Below are positions 13,969-21,209 of a DNA stretch of 21,209 nucleotides, one piece after another (position 1 is the first letter of the stretch; each line of letters starts with the position of its first letter). A program made the translations under genes and the position numbers. The notes below the pieces were generated by a model. It did no database searches and had not been told where the DNA came from. It was given only the letters and a program-made list of their open reading frames with translations. The stretch is from Blastocatellia bacterium (GTDB taxonomy: Bacteria; Acidobacteriota; Blastocatellia; Pyrinomonadales; Pyrinomonadaceae): positions 4,971 through 26,179 of the forward strand of contig DNND01000051.1 in the NCBI GenBank assembly GCA_003488005.1, in the 5' to 3' direction.

Positions 13969-15510
13969 ATGAAACTCGACAACACTCAAAAACCATCAGT
14001 CGGCCGCTTGCAAAGAATATTGTGGTGGGCCAGTGGAGCCACCAGTTCGGTGTTGGTGGAGTGTCCCACCGAACATAAGAAATACGCGGCGATTGGCACG
14101 TCGATGATGTTTATTTCCGTGGTTGCGGCGACCGGCGCCGGATTCGCCCTGCAGCAATCCTACGGCAATAATACCGTGTCCATCATCGGCGGAATAGCGT
14201 GGGGAGCTCTGATTTTCTCGGTTGACCGGCTGATTCAGATTAGCATTCGTAAGGACGTAGAAAATCGCAAAGCCTTCTGGATGGCCTTGCCGCGACTCCT
14301 CATGATCGTGGTTTTGTCGTTCCTCATAACCGACCCGCTCCTTCACAAATTTTTTGAAAAAGATATTGACTATGAACTTAGACGCGAGGCCCAGATGACA
14401 ACGGCAACGGCTAAGTCGATTGCTGACGCCCGAGACGGCAAGGACCTGACCGAGCTGGAAAACGCCAATCAGCGTCTCAGCGACGAGCTCGGCGGACTTA
14501 AGACTGAAAGAGACAAGAAGTTTGACGAGTGGATGGCTGAAGGTGCAGGCACCGGCGGCACGCACATCAGAGGCAAAGGTACCTTTTACATGGAGAAGGA
14601 ACGAGCGTATGAGAAGGCCGATCGCGAATACCAGGATCGCAAAACGCAAATTCAAACTGAAACCGAAAACACCAACGCGCGCATCAGCGAATTGAAGCGC
14701 CGCCAGGATGAAGAACTGGCGACACTAGCCGGCGACAAGGCAAACGCCAAGGGTCTGCTGGCACGCAACGGCGCATTGTTTTCGATTATTCGACATGACC
14801 CCGGTGCCGCGATCTTCGCCGTGATGTTGATCTTGGCGTTCATACTCCTGGAGAGCACGCCGTTGACCATCAAGCTTGTTTCGAAGCGTGGTCCGTATGA
14901 CAAGCGTTTCGATCGCGAGGAGCAGGAGCAATTCTTTACGGAAGATCAAATCCTGGACGAGCGCAAGAAAACACTTCAACGCGAGGCAAACAGCAGATTG
15001 AAAGTTGCTGACAAGCTGATCGAAGTAAAGGAAAAGTCGCTCGAGAGAATTGCCAAAATATTGGAGGACGATGATCCCGATTCTTTGAACCCGGAGGACA
15101 TCGAGGTTTTTGACGAGTTAAGGAGTTACGCGAAAACTTCGATCCTGGCGAGCTTGCCCAAGAAGCAAGCTGCGCACAATTCCAATGGCGCAGCTGCATC
15201 GCCTGGTCCAGTGGGAAGTCCCGCCTCGCTTCTCGTTCACTTGTCCGAGCCGGAAGAGAAATCCTTCTGTCTGAACATCAATCAGGCAGAAGAAGACGTA
15301 ACCGGCCGTGATTTGATTTACGCGCTGAGAGGGGTCGAAGAGAATCTGCTGCCGCGTGAGGGCAATCAACCTCCGCTTAGCGCCTATCGTGTGGTTAACG
15401 AAAGCGGTGAAGCGATTGATCCAGACCAGCCTCTCTTTTCGCAGTTAACTGGCAGCCGGTTGGTCAACCTGATTCTTACCGCCGAGGATGTCAGTACCGC
15501 AGAACACTAA
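13969..15510 (+). CDS. DUF4407 membrane protein with a putative ubiquitin-like C-terminal domain
   Basis: A 513-aa protein. The N-terminus 'RILWWASGATSSVLVECPTE' is the DUF4407 hallmark. Membrane helices lie near 39-62, 69-88 ('GGIAWGALIFSVDRLIQ') and 107-127. A long charged coiled coil (about 135-270) follows, then a fourth helix near 284-302 and a second charged helical stretch to about 400. After a Ser/Ala/Pro linker, residues 425-507 read 'SFCLNINQAEEDVTGRDLIY', 'LSAYRVVNESGEAIDPDQPL' and 'LVNLILTAED', a pattern like a beta-grasp (ubiquitin/YukD-like) domain. The DUF4407 call is firm; the beta-grasp call is inference. SD gagagga precedes the ATG. Confidence 0.85.
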   Translation: MKLDNTQKPSVGRLQRILWWASGATSSVLVECPTEHKKYAAIGTSMMFISVVAATGAGFALQQSYGNNTVSIIGGIAWGALIFSVDRLIQISIRKDVENRKAFWMALPRLLMIVVLSFLITDPLLHKFFEKDIDYELRREAQMTTATAKSIADARDGKDLTELENANQRLSDELGGLKTERDKKFDEWMAEGAGTGGTHIRGKGTFYMEKERAYEKADREYQDRKTQIQTETENTNARISELKRRQDEELATLAGDKANAKGLLARNGALFSIIRHDPGAAIFAVMLILAFILLESTPLTIKLVSKRGPYDKRFDREEQEQFFTEDQILDERKKTLQREANSRLKVADKLIEVKEKSLERIAKILEDDDPDSLNPEDIEVFDELRSYAKTSILASLPKKQAAHNSNGAAASPGPVGSPASLLVHLSEPEEKSFCLNINQAEEDVTGRDLIYALRGVEENLLPREGNQPPLSAYRVVNESGEAIDPDQPLFSQLTGSRLVNLILTAEDVSTAEH

Positions 15511-15535
15511 TTTCAGTCAACCAGAGGTTGAACCT

Positions 15536-15985
15536 ATGAGCAAAGCTCTCGATTGGATGACGACAATTGCACTGAGCGCCTTCTTCCTGTGCTGCACTCT
15601 CGCCGTGATTGCGGGCCTGGATGAGTTCGCCAGAATCCCGTTCTATGCCACGTTGCCCGTAGCAGCCTGCCTCATAAACGGCACTGCAGTCTTTCTTATC
15701 TGGCGTCGTAGATCATCAGTCGAAGTGGCCGGTAGCATTTTCTCGCGGGTTACATCCGGTGTGCGCGCATTTTCCGGATCCGTTACAGGTGACCGCGGCA
15801 ATCCGCAGTTTCACGAAAATCCGCTCCTGTCGATAAAGCGCCCGACCGAGAGGTTCAGTCGAACGCAGTCCCGCGAAGTGTTGGCGGCGGTCGCAAAGAT
15901 ACATTCCGTGGCATGGTTCCCGGCGAGCGCCAGCAACGTGCCGCCCTGTATTCAGGAGACGAGGGTAGACCATGAAGCTCGTTAA
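15536..15985 (+). CDS. Small membrane protein with two helices
   Basis: A 149-aa protein with hydrophobic helices at about 8-27 ('MTTIALSAFFLCCTLAVIAG') and 37-56, then a basic, Ser/Arg-rich tail. I do not recognise the family. ATG 15536 with an upstream agaggt is preferred; an in-frame start at 15488 would overlap the DUF4407 gene. It overlaps the start of the PBP gene by 14 bp, so the two are probably co-translated, and it may be a partner of the synthase or of the DUF4407 protein. Confidence 0.7.
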   Translation: MSKALDWMTTIALSAFFLCCTLAVIAGLDEFARIPFYATLPVAACLINGTAVFLIWRRRSSVEVAGSIFSRVTSGVRAFSGSVTGDRGNPQFHENPLLSIKRPTERFSRTQSREVLAAVAKIHSVAWFPASASNVPPCIQETRVDHEAR

Positions 15986-18374
15986 TCAGACTCTTGGCAC
16001 AATAAGAACGAATTTTCTTCGCGCACTAGTCGCGGCGAGCGTGATATTACTGGTGGCTGCGATCTACGTACACAAGAAACATCGCGACGCGGAAAACTTT
16101 CTCGCACAAGTTGATCTGCACGCCCGAAACACCAGCGGCGCATCGTTTTATGCGAGTAAGAAGAGACTCTTTGTCGGCCAGAACCAGACGCGCGCCGACA
16201 TAGTTGAACACTTGAAATCGATCAACTTTGTCGAAAGCGAGAGGCCCGGTCAACCCGGATCGTATTTAGCGACAGAAAACGATACCCTGTCGATTGTCCC
16301 GCGACTTCCTGAGTTTCAGCCTGTCACCATTGAGTTCCGGCACAATCACATCATTCGCATTAGCGTTGAGCCGACCGCGCTCAATCCAAGTTACGGAGAA
16401 ATGGCGGAAACTACGGTTGAGCCCGCGCCCCTTGGTGCGTTTGTCATGTCTATCGACGGCGATGAGCATTCAAAGATGTTCGTCCGTCGTTACACCGTCC
16501 AGTTCGACGATTTCAAAGACACACCCTTGTTTGATGCAATTCTCGGTAGCGAGGACACTCGCTTCATGAGCCACAACGGCAATCGGTTTGATCGAATGCT
16601 GATAAATCTGATGCCAGGCTACAGGGGAGGCGGTAGCTCGATCACGACCCAGGTGATTAAGAACGTCATCTCGCTCGATCGGACACGTGCCGTGACGAGG
16701 AAAATTGACGAAGTCTTCCTGGCTTCAACTCTAGAACAAGAGATGTCCAAGCAAGACATACTTACGTTGTATGTGAACGATGTCTTCCTGGGTGGCGGCA
16801 AGGGCTCGCCCAATGTGTACGGCTTTCTGGCCGCAGCGGAAGAATATTTTGGCAAGAAGAGTATACAGGAGCTAACGCTAAGTGAAACGTGCACGCTGGT
16901 GGCGCTCCTGCCGCAGCCTGATATTTTCCTGAATCAGTCTCGTAGCAGCGACTATAGAAAACTAACGGAGTGGCGCGATCGTGTTCTGGCTCGGCTCAAT
17001 TACAACTGGCCCAAGAAATATCCCGCCGCGATGATTGAAGCAGCACGAACAGAGCAAGTGCACTTCGTCGCCAAACCCTACGTAGAGCAGCCGCTGGACG
17101 TTCTCTCTCGACCCTTCATCGATTATGCCGCGAAACAACAACCGCTGATTGATCTGGAAAACTTGCCACCGACGGAGTATTCCGGTCTTCACCTTTTCAC
17201 CTCAATCGATCCCGAACTGATGCGCGAAGCGCAGCGGATTCTCAATAACTTCATTCCTGATATCGAAAGGCGCTTTCCGCCAGTTAGGGGCGGGGGCTGC
17301 GAGGGACGTGATGATCGAATGCTTGGCGCAATTGTGGCTCTAAATCCGCAAACGGGTGAAGTGATATCGATGTCAGGCGGCGCCGGCGGCAACGATGGTG
17401 TGAAGTACGCGAAGTTTGCCCTGAATGCCATGGATGCGCCCGCCTCAACAATCAAACCCTTCTGGCTGGCCCAGGCGCTGGCAGAGGCGAGGTTGCCAAA
17501 CGGCGAGCGCTTCACGGCCGCTTCGAACATAGATCCCACCAATGCCTCCCTCAGCGGTTGGCAGCCGGACATTGGTCTCCATGGTGCGGGACGAGCGCGC
17601 GCGCGCTTGGCGGTTTCAGCCGACGACTACTTTGTCTATCTTCTTGGCCGCCTGGGCTTAGATGAGGGGAAAAAGTTTTTCCAGAATGTCACCGGAAATA
17701 CCGTTTCGAATCCTACCGGAGAACTAGCAGTCGGTTTCGGCCGCGACACGGAAGTCTCGCCGTTACGCTGGGCCAGGGCGCTTACCATCTTTCCAAACGG
17801 CGCCTTGATGGAGCCCAATCCCATCAGCCAAGTGTATCTTGACGGCAAAGAACTTAGTAACAAGCGCAAACCGTCGCGCCCGGTGATCGATTCCAGTGCG
17901 GCTTACATTGCGACACAAATGATGCGATCAGTTTTGGGTTACGGGCCCGACGGCCTTCATGGGACTGCGCGACAGGCGTTTGCACGCACCGGCTTAAGGC
18001 TGGACAAAATTGAGATGGGGGGGAAGACCGGATCAGGGCCGAGCTCCGTGTGGATGGTGTCGGTAAGTCCAAAGCTGGTGATTACAGTTTTGCTGACTTA
18101 CCAGTGCCACTCCGAGATCAGGAATGCGCAGGATATGTATTCCAGAGACACGGCAGCACTCGTTTGGGCAGAATTTGTTAAATCAATCCATAAATATCGG
18201 CCTGACTTGCTGACAGGAACGTTCACCAGGCCGGCTAACGTAAGTCAATACTCCATCGATCCGAAGCGGGGTTGCCTCTCCCCAAACACTGCATCGATAG
18301 ATGAGTTTTTTATCAAAGGTACAGAGCCGCGCCCATGCGGCAGCGGCGGTCCGGTTGCAACCGTCTCGCATTGA
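15972..18374 (+). CDS. Bifunctional peptidoglycan synthase, PBP1b-like (GT51 + transpeptidase)
   Basis: An 800-aa class A penicillin-binding protein. It has a membrane anchor (about 17-33). A UB2H-like region (about 60-132, 'RLFVGQNQTRADIVEHLKSI') is the part that in PBP1b contacts outer-membrane activators. In the GT51 glycosyltransferase, E194 lies in 'SEDTRFMSHNG', 'GGSSITTQVIKN' spans 220-231 and 'RKIDEVFLASTLEQEMSKQD' spans 243-262. The transpeptidase has S492-x-x-K495 ('ASTIKP'), S549-A-D551 in place of SxN, and K685-T-G-S. The SAD triad is a variation of the second motif; the other motifs look functional. It polymerises and cross-links peptidoglycan in the periplasm. Its place at the end of a sigma-54 operon suggests conditional rather than constitutive use. 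Confidence 0.92.
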   Translation: MKLVNQTLGTIRTNFLRALVAASVILLVAAIYVHKKHRDAENFLAQVDLHARNTSGASFYASKKRLFVGQNQTRADIVEHLKSINFVESERPGQPGSYLATENDTLSIVPRLPEFQPVTIEFRHNHIIRISVEPTALNPSYGEMAETTVEPAPLGAFVMSIDGDEHSKMFVRRYTVQFDDFKDTPLFDAILGSEDTRFMSHNGNRFDRMLINLMPGYRGGGSSITTQVIKNVISLDRTRAVTRKIDEVFLASTLEQEMSKQDILTLYVNDVFLGGGKGSPNVYGFLAAAEEYFGKKSIQELTLSETCTLVALLPQPDIFLNQSRSSDYRKLTEWRDRVLARLNYNWPKKYPAAMIEAARTEQVHFVAKPYVEQPLDVLSRPFIDYAAKQQPLIDLENLPPTEYSGLHLFTSIDPELMREAQRILNNFIPDIERRFPPVRGGGCEGRDDRMLGAIVALNPQTGEVISMSGGAGGNDGVKYAKFALNAMDAPASTIKPFWLAQALAEARLPNGERFTAASNIDPTNASLSGWQPDIGLHGAGRARARLAVSADDYFVYLLGRLGLDEGKKFFQNVTGNTVSNPTGELAVGFGRDTEVSPLRWARALTIFPNGALMEPNPISQVYLDGKELSNKRKPSRPVIDSSAAYIATQMMRSVLGYGPDGLHGTARQAFARTGLRLDKIEMGGKTGSGPSSVWMVSVSPKLVITVLLTYQCHSEIRNAQDMYSRDTAALVWAEFVKSIHKYRPDLLTGTFTRPANVSQYSIDPKRGCLSPNTASIDEFFIKGTEPRPCGSGGPVATVSH

Positions 18375-18443
18375 CGAAATTCCGGCGGGGATGGTCGGCA
18401 ATCCGGATACTAGCCAATTATCCTGTGCCGTGTTTGATCGCTT

Positions 18444-20945
18444 CTACTTCAATATCCGGTCTGAGGAGAGGCTCCTGATAGCTAGGTCCAATTGACCTTG
18501 GAACCGGGCGCGGTCGGCGATGGTGGTGCGGCGCTCGGCTTCGAGTTGCTCGAGGCGGGGTTCTTGTTCGTTGGCCTTTGAGACGTAGCGCGCGATGAGT
18601 TGTTTGGCCTCGGCGGTCGAAGTGAGCGCTTTGATGTTTTCGCGGAGACGCGCTTGGTCCTGGGCGATCTCGGCGGCTTCTTTGTCGATTAGCTGGAGGC
18701 GCAACGAGGCGGCGGCAACTTTGTCTTTCAAGGCAATGATCGTTTCCAGCGCCGCGCGTGTTTTGTCATCGATGTATTTGCGGGCGATGAAAAACTGCAG
18801 TTGGTCGCGGGTGAAATTTGTAAGCTGATACGTCTCCCATTGTTCGTCCTTTTCGCTGACGGGAAACTCCAACTTCTGGTGCGCCGGAAGCGTGACGCGA
18901 AAGCGATAGTGGTTCGCAGTCTTCTCAGCGGGTGCAGGTGTGCCTTCGGTTAATTCCCATTCGTTATCTTCGCTGCGCGGGTGCTCAACGTAAACAATGC
19001 GGTCACGGTCGGTCTGGTTAATCAGCGTGTAGACTTTGCGGCGCAGGTTGTAGAAATGAGTTTGCAGCACGCCATTTATTGCGCGCACCTGAAATACCGG
19101 CTGTGGTTCGGTATCGTCGTCGCGAACGTTAATGAGCGTTCCGAGATCAACTGCGAATGAAATCAGCCGCTCCTCTGCCGGCTTGAGCCGTTCGAGCAAG
19201 GCTTCACCTGCGTAAGCATCGCCATCGATCACAGTCAACGACCCGTCTTCTAAAGTCAGCGGCGAAGTGTTTTTCAACAGCATGCCGCTCATCGGTCGAT
19301 GAGCATATGCGACGCCTTCACTGCCACTGTCCTCGGTGGACCGATATATTGAAATGCGCTCGCCTTCCATGCGCGTTTGCAGAATCGGAATCAGCGCCGA
19401 GCGATCGCGTGGCACGGTGACCGGCTGGTCGATGTGATACTGAAACAGATCGCCTATCTCACTCGCGGTTGTTGACTCTTCAACGCCTGACTCGCGGCGC
19501 GAAACAAGATTGCTCAACGACTCGCGGTTTCTGCCGCCGCCACCGCCGCCGGATGCCCCCGGCATTAGCAGCGCCATGGTCGAATAGTTCCGGCTGGTCG
19601 TCGACAGGTCGTTCGCATCAGTACCGTCGATAGTTACGGAATTTTCGCCACTGGCGGTTACCGTTACCACCTCGGACACTGTTCCGACTTCCAGATTCGC
19701 ATTGAATTTCGAACGCAGTCCGGGCCGCACGTTGAGACTAGTTACTGTCAGATTCTTGAAACCCGGCGAGGACGCGTTGAGTGTGTAGGTCCCCGGTGGA
19801 AGATTTTGCGCGCGATAGACGCCGTCGCTGTCGGTAGTAATTTCGAAACTTTGGTTCGTCGTCGCGTTTGTAAGAGTGACGTTGGCGCCGACCACAACCG
19901 CCCCGTTTGGGTCTTTGAGCGTTCCCATCAAGGAGCCGGCGCCGCTGCCGCCTTCGCCTGGCTCATAGGTTTGCGGTTTAAGATTTAGATCCTCCTTCAG
20001 CGGCACAACGGGCCGATAACGATAGACAGGATTTTGAATCGGTTGAATGAATGACACGGGTGTGCCCGAGACCAGCGAAAGGTCGACGCCGTTCCAGTCT
20101 TCTTCGCTGACGTTATCGACGATGGCCCAGCCCTGGAAGAATGGTTTTCCAGTTTCGTCCAACAGCACGCGATAAGTTGTTTTCCAAATTGGCGCGGCGA
20201 TGGTGTAACTCACAATCAACTCGCGCTCGCCACCGCCGTCGGATGTGACCACGATCGTTTTCGCATCACGCCGCCGCGCTGACGCCGCTGCATGCGCGAA
20301 TTCGGCGAGGTCACGGCGCGAACCTTCATCGACCAGTTGGATCGAACGAACTTCAGCGAGATCGAACGCCGTCAGTGCGCCGTTGTCGGAAGCGATCACT
20401 AACCGGTTGGTAGTGATTGGCGGCGTGTTTGAATCAACCTGCGAGTGCCGCGTTTCCACGTTAAGGACCGAGCCGGTAACAGTGCGGCTGGCCGTAACAA
20501 CCGTGACGCGCGCGCCCTGGAGTTGACTCAAAACACCGGCGAGCCCGCCGTTGTTGCCTTCGGTCGCCGCGGCAATGGCGAACGGAATTTCAGCCAGGCG
20601 CGCTGAAGCCGGCGCGGAAGAGTTGTAACTCACGGCGCCGATGCGGCCCTTGCCAAGGTCGAGCACGACCATTGACTTCAAGACGTCGTCGACCTGCGAC
20701 TGTTTGAATGACAGCGCAACCTCAGCGTGATTGTGGACCACGCCGCGACGTTCGATGTAAGCGACGCCATTGCTGTAGAGAATGACGCGACGAATCGGCA
20801 GGCTGGATTGCGAAGCGCCGCTTGCAGCGGGCGCACTTCGTAGTGCGGTTGGGCGAGCAGCTGATGCCGATCGCTTGTGTCGTGTTTGTGCTTGAGGTTG
20901 AAGTGAAAAAAGGCAGACTAGTGCGAACAGTAGAACGCGTTTCAT
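18444..20945 (-). CDS. DUF4139 protein with an inserted carboxypeptidase-regulatory-like domain
   Basis: An 833-aa secreted protein with a signal peptide at residues 1-20 ('MKRVLLFALVCLFSLQPQAQ'). Residues 50-110 ('VILYSNGVAYIERRG', 'VDDVLKSMVVLDLG') are the N-terminal partner domain of DUF4139. 'ELIVSYTIAAPIWKTTYRVL' and 'GWAIVDNVSEEDWNGVDLSL' (240-292) open DUF4139. That domain is interrupted at about 335-470 by a carboxypeptidase-regulatory-like beta-sandwich ('GTLKDPNGAVVVGANVTLTN', 'DGVYRAQNLPPGTYTL'), a 'GTVSEVVTVTASGE' tail and a run of six glycines. It resumes near 485 ('DLFQYHIDQPVTVPRDRSAL'). A coiled coil fills about 730-825. SD taggagg precedes the ATG. It is convergent with the PBP gene. 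Function unknown; a cell-surface role is likely. Confidence 0.87.
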   Translation of the reverse strand: MKRVLLFALVCLFSLQPQAQTRHKRSASAARPTALRSAPAASGASQSSLPIRRVILYSNGVAYIERRGVVHNHAEVALSFKQSQVDDVLKSMVVLDLGKGRIGAVSYNSSAPASARLAEIPFAIAAATEGNNGGLAGVLSQLQGARVTVVTASRTVTGSVLNVETRHSQVDSNTPPITTNRLVIASDNGALTAFDLAEVRSIQLVDEGSRRDLAEFAHAAASARRRDAKTIVVTSDGGGERELIVSYTIAAPIWKTTYRVLLDETGKPFFQGWAIVDNVSEEDWNGVDLSLVSGTPVSFIQPIQNPVYRYRPVVPLKEDLNLKPQTYEPGEGGSGAGSLMGTLKDPNGAVVVGANVTLTNATTNQSFEITTDSDGVYRAQNLPPGTYTLNASSPGFKNLTVTSLNVRPGLRSKFNANLEVGTVSEVVTVTASGENSVTIDGTDANDLSTTSRNYSTMALLMPGASGGGGGGRNRESLSNLVSRRESGVEESTTASEIGDLFQYHIDQPVTVPRDRSALIPILQTRMEGERISIYRSTEDSGSEGVAYAHRPMSGMLLKNTSPLTLEDGSLTVIDGDAYAGEALLERLKPAEERLISFAVDLGTLINVRDDDTEPQPVFQVRAINGVLQTHFYNLRRKVYTLINQTDRDRIVYVEHPRSEDNEWELTEGTPAPAEKTANHYRFRVTLPAHQKLEFPVSEKDEQWETYQLTNFTRDQLQFFIARKYIDDKTRAALETIIALKDKVAAASLRLQLIDKEAAEIAQDQARLRENIKALTSTAEAKQLIARYVSKANEQEPRLEQLEAERRTTIADRARFQGQLDLAIRSLSSDRILK

Positions 20946-21092
20946 GGCGGTGGCCTCCTACAACGAGAGAGAGTTCTGAGGGGAGAACGTGTAAGAGGGA
21001 GACTTGCTGGTACTGAAAGCGCGTCGGAGAGGTAGATCGTTTCCGGCGTTCAGTATGTTGATGCAGAAATATGGACGTAGGGTTGCGCGTAA

Positions 21093-21120
21093 GTGCTGAG
21101 TGCTGAGTGCTGAGCGTGAG
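21093..21120. repeat. Heptanucleotide array, unit gtgctga
   Basis: Three perfect 7-nt units followed by a degenerate fourth (gcgtgag). It adjoins the REP-like element that starts at 21127. The stretch 20946-21092 holds the SD of the DUF4139 gene and no other recognised feature. Confidence 0.65.
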
Positions 21121-21126
21121 CGATGG

Positions 21127-21209
21127 GGTCAGTACCACCACGCGGTAGCGGGTGAGTGTCCGTACGTCGAGCGGTTCCCAATGCATACCCACCCGCTACC
21201 GCGTGGTGG
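21127..21209. repeat. REP-like palindromic element, copy with perfect arms
   Basis: The arms ccaccacgcggtagcgggtg (21135-21154) and cacccgctaccgcgtggtgg (21190-21209) are exact reverse complements of 20 nt around a 35-nt loop. They follow ggtcagta. The loop contains tgtccg and aatgcata, which align with the element at 2126-2190. The right arm coincides with the window end, so the element may continue. No REP-associated transposase is visible. Confidence 0.75.

Noticed and set aside
13996..14655. A 219-codon minus-strand frame
   Set aside because: It is the antisense shadow of the DUF4407 gene, whose family motifs and SD are clear.
18375..18443. Terminator between the convergent PBP and DUF4139 genes
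   Set aside because: Only a short ccgg-type pairing was seen, without a strong stem or a T run.

Overview
The window looks like chromosomal DNA from an acidobacterium, probably of the Blastocatellia/Pyrinomonadaceae type. The reasons are a PATAN/DUF4388 signalling protein, a carboxypeptidase-regulatory-like module with the 'SEVVTVTA' tail typical of acidobacterial outer-membrane proteins, and gaps filled with degenerate heptanucleotide repeats. This placement is inference from protein style, not a marker gene. No tRNA, rRNA, CRISPR array, intact transposase or phage gene was found.

Layout. (1) 1-1867: a single-domain response regulator (+) and a PATAN/DUF4388 protein (-) converge on a gap holding an inverted pair of 'cagatta' arrays. 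(2) 1868-2881: a gene-poor kilobase with heptamer arrays, REP-like elements and the frameshifted 5' stub of a secreted hydrolase-like gene. It ends in a putative enhancer cluster and a sigma-54 type promoter. (3) 2882-9838: seven tightly packed + strand genes. They encode an SsuABC/TauABC/NrtABC-type importer (binding protein, permease, ATPase), a formylglycine-generating-enzyme-fold protein without the catalytic cysteines, a NifU C-terminal-domain protein, a soluble histidine kinase and a sigma-54-dependent activator. (4) 9962-13106: a large membrane protein with a recent internal duplication, then a decayed paralogue whose 5' half has been inverted in place. (5) 13107-18374: a 400-bp regulatory gap with two more enhancer-like clusters and a very good -24/-12 promoter. 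It precedes four co-directional genes: an unknown 114-aa protein, a DUF4407 membrane protein with a putative ubiquitin-like tail, a small two-helix membrane protein and a PBP1b-like bifunctional peptidoglycan synthase. (6) 18444-21209: a DUF4139 protein (-) with a carboxypeptidase-regulatory-like insertion. Upstream lie a heptamer array and a REP-like palindrome with perfect 20-nt arms, cut by the window edge.

How the genes may work together. The same paired 16-bp motif (GTWAY-N6-GTWAY) occurs as two copies 4-6 bp apart at 2668-2705, 13197-13233 and 13305-13340, each upstream of a -24/-12 promoter. A sigma-54 activator and its likely kinase are encoded between these promoters. The simplest reading is a local two-component/sigma-54 regulon. 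It would couple an importer plus Fe-S/FGE-fold accessory proteins to an envelope module (DUF4407, PBP1b-like). The signal and the imported substrate cannot be read from the sequence.
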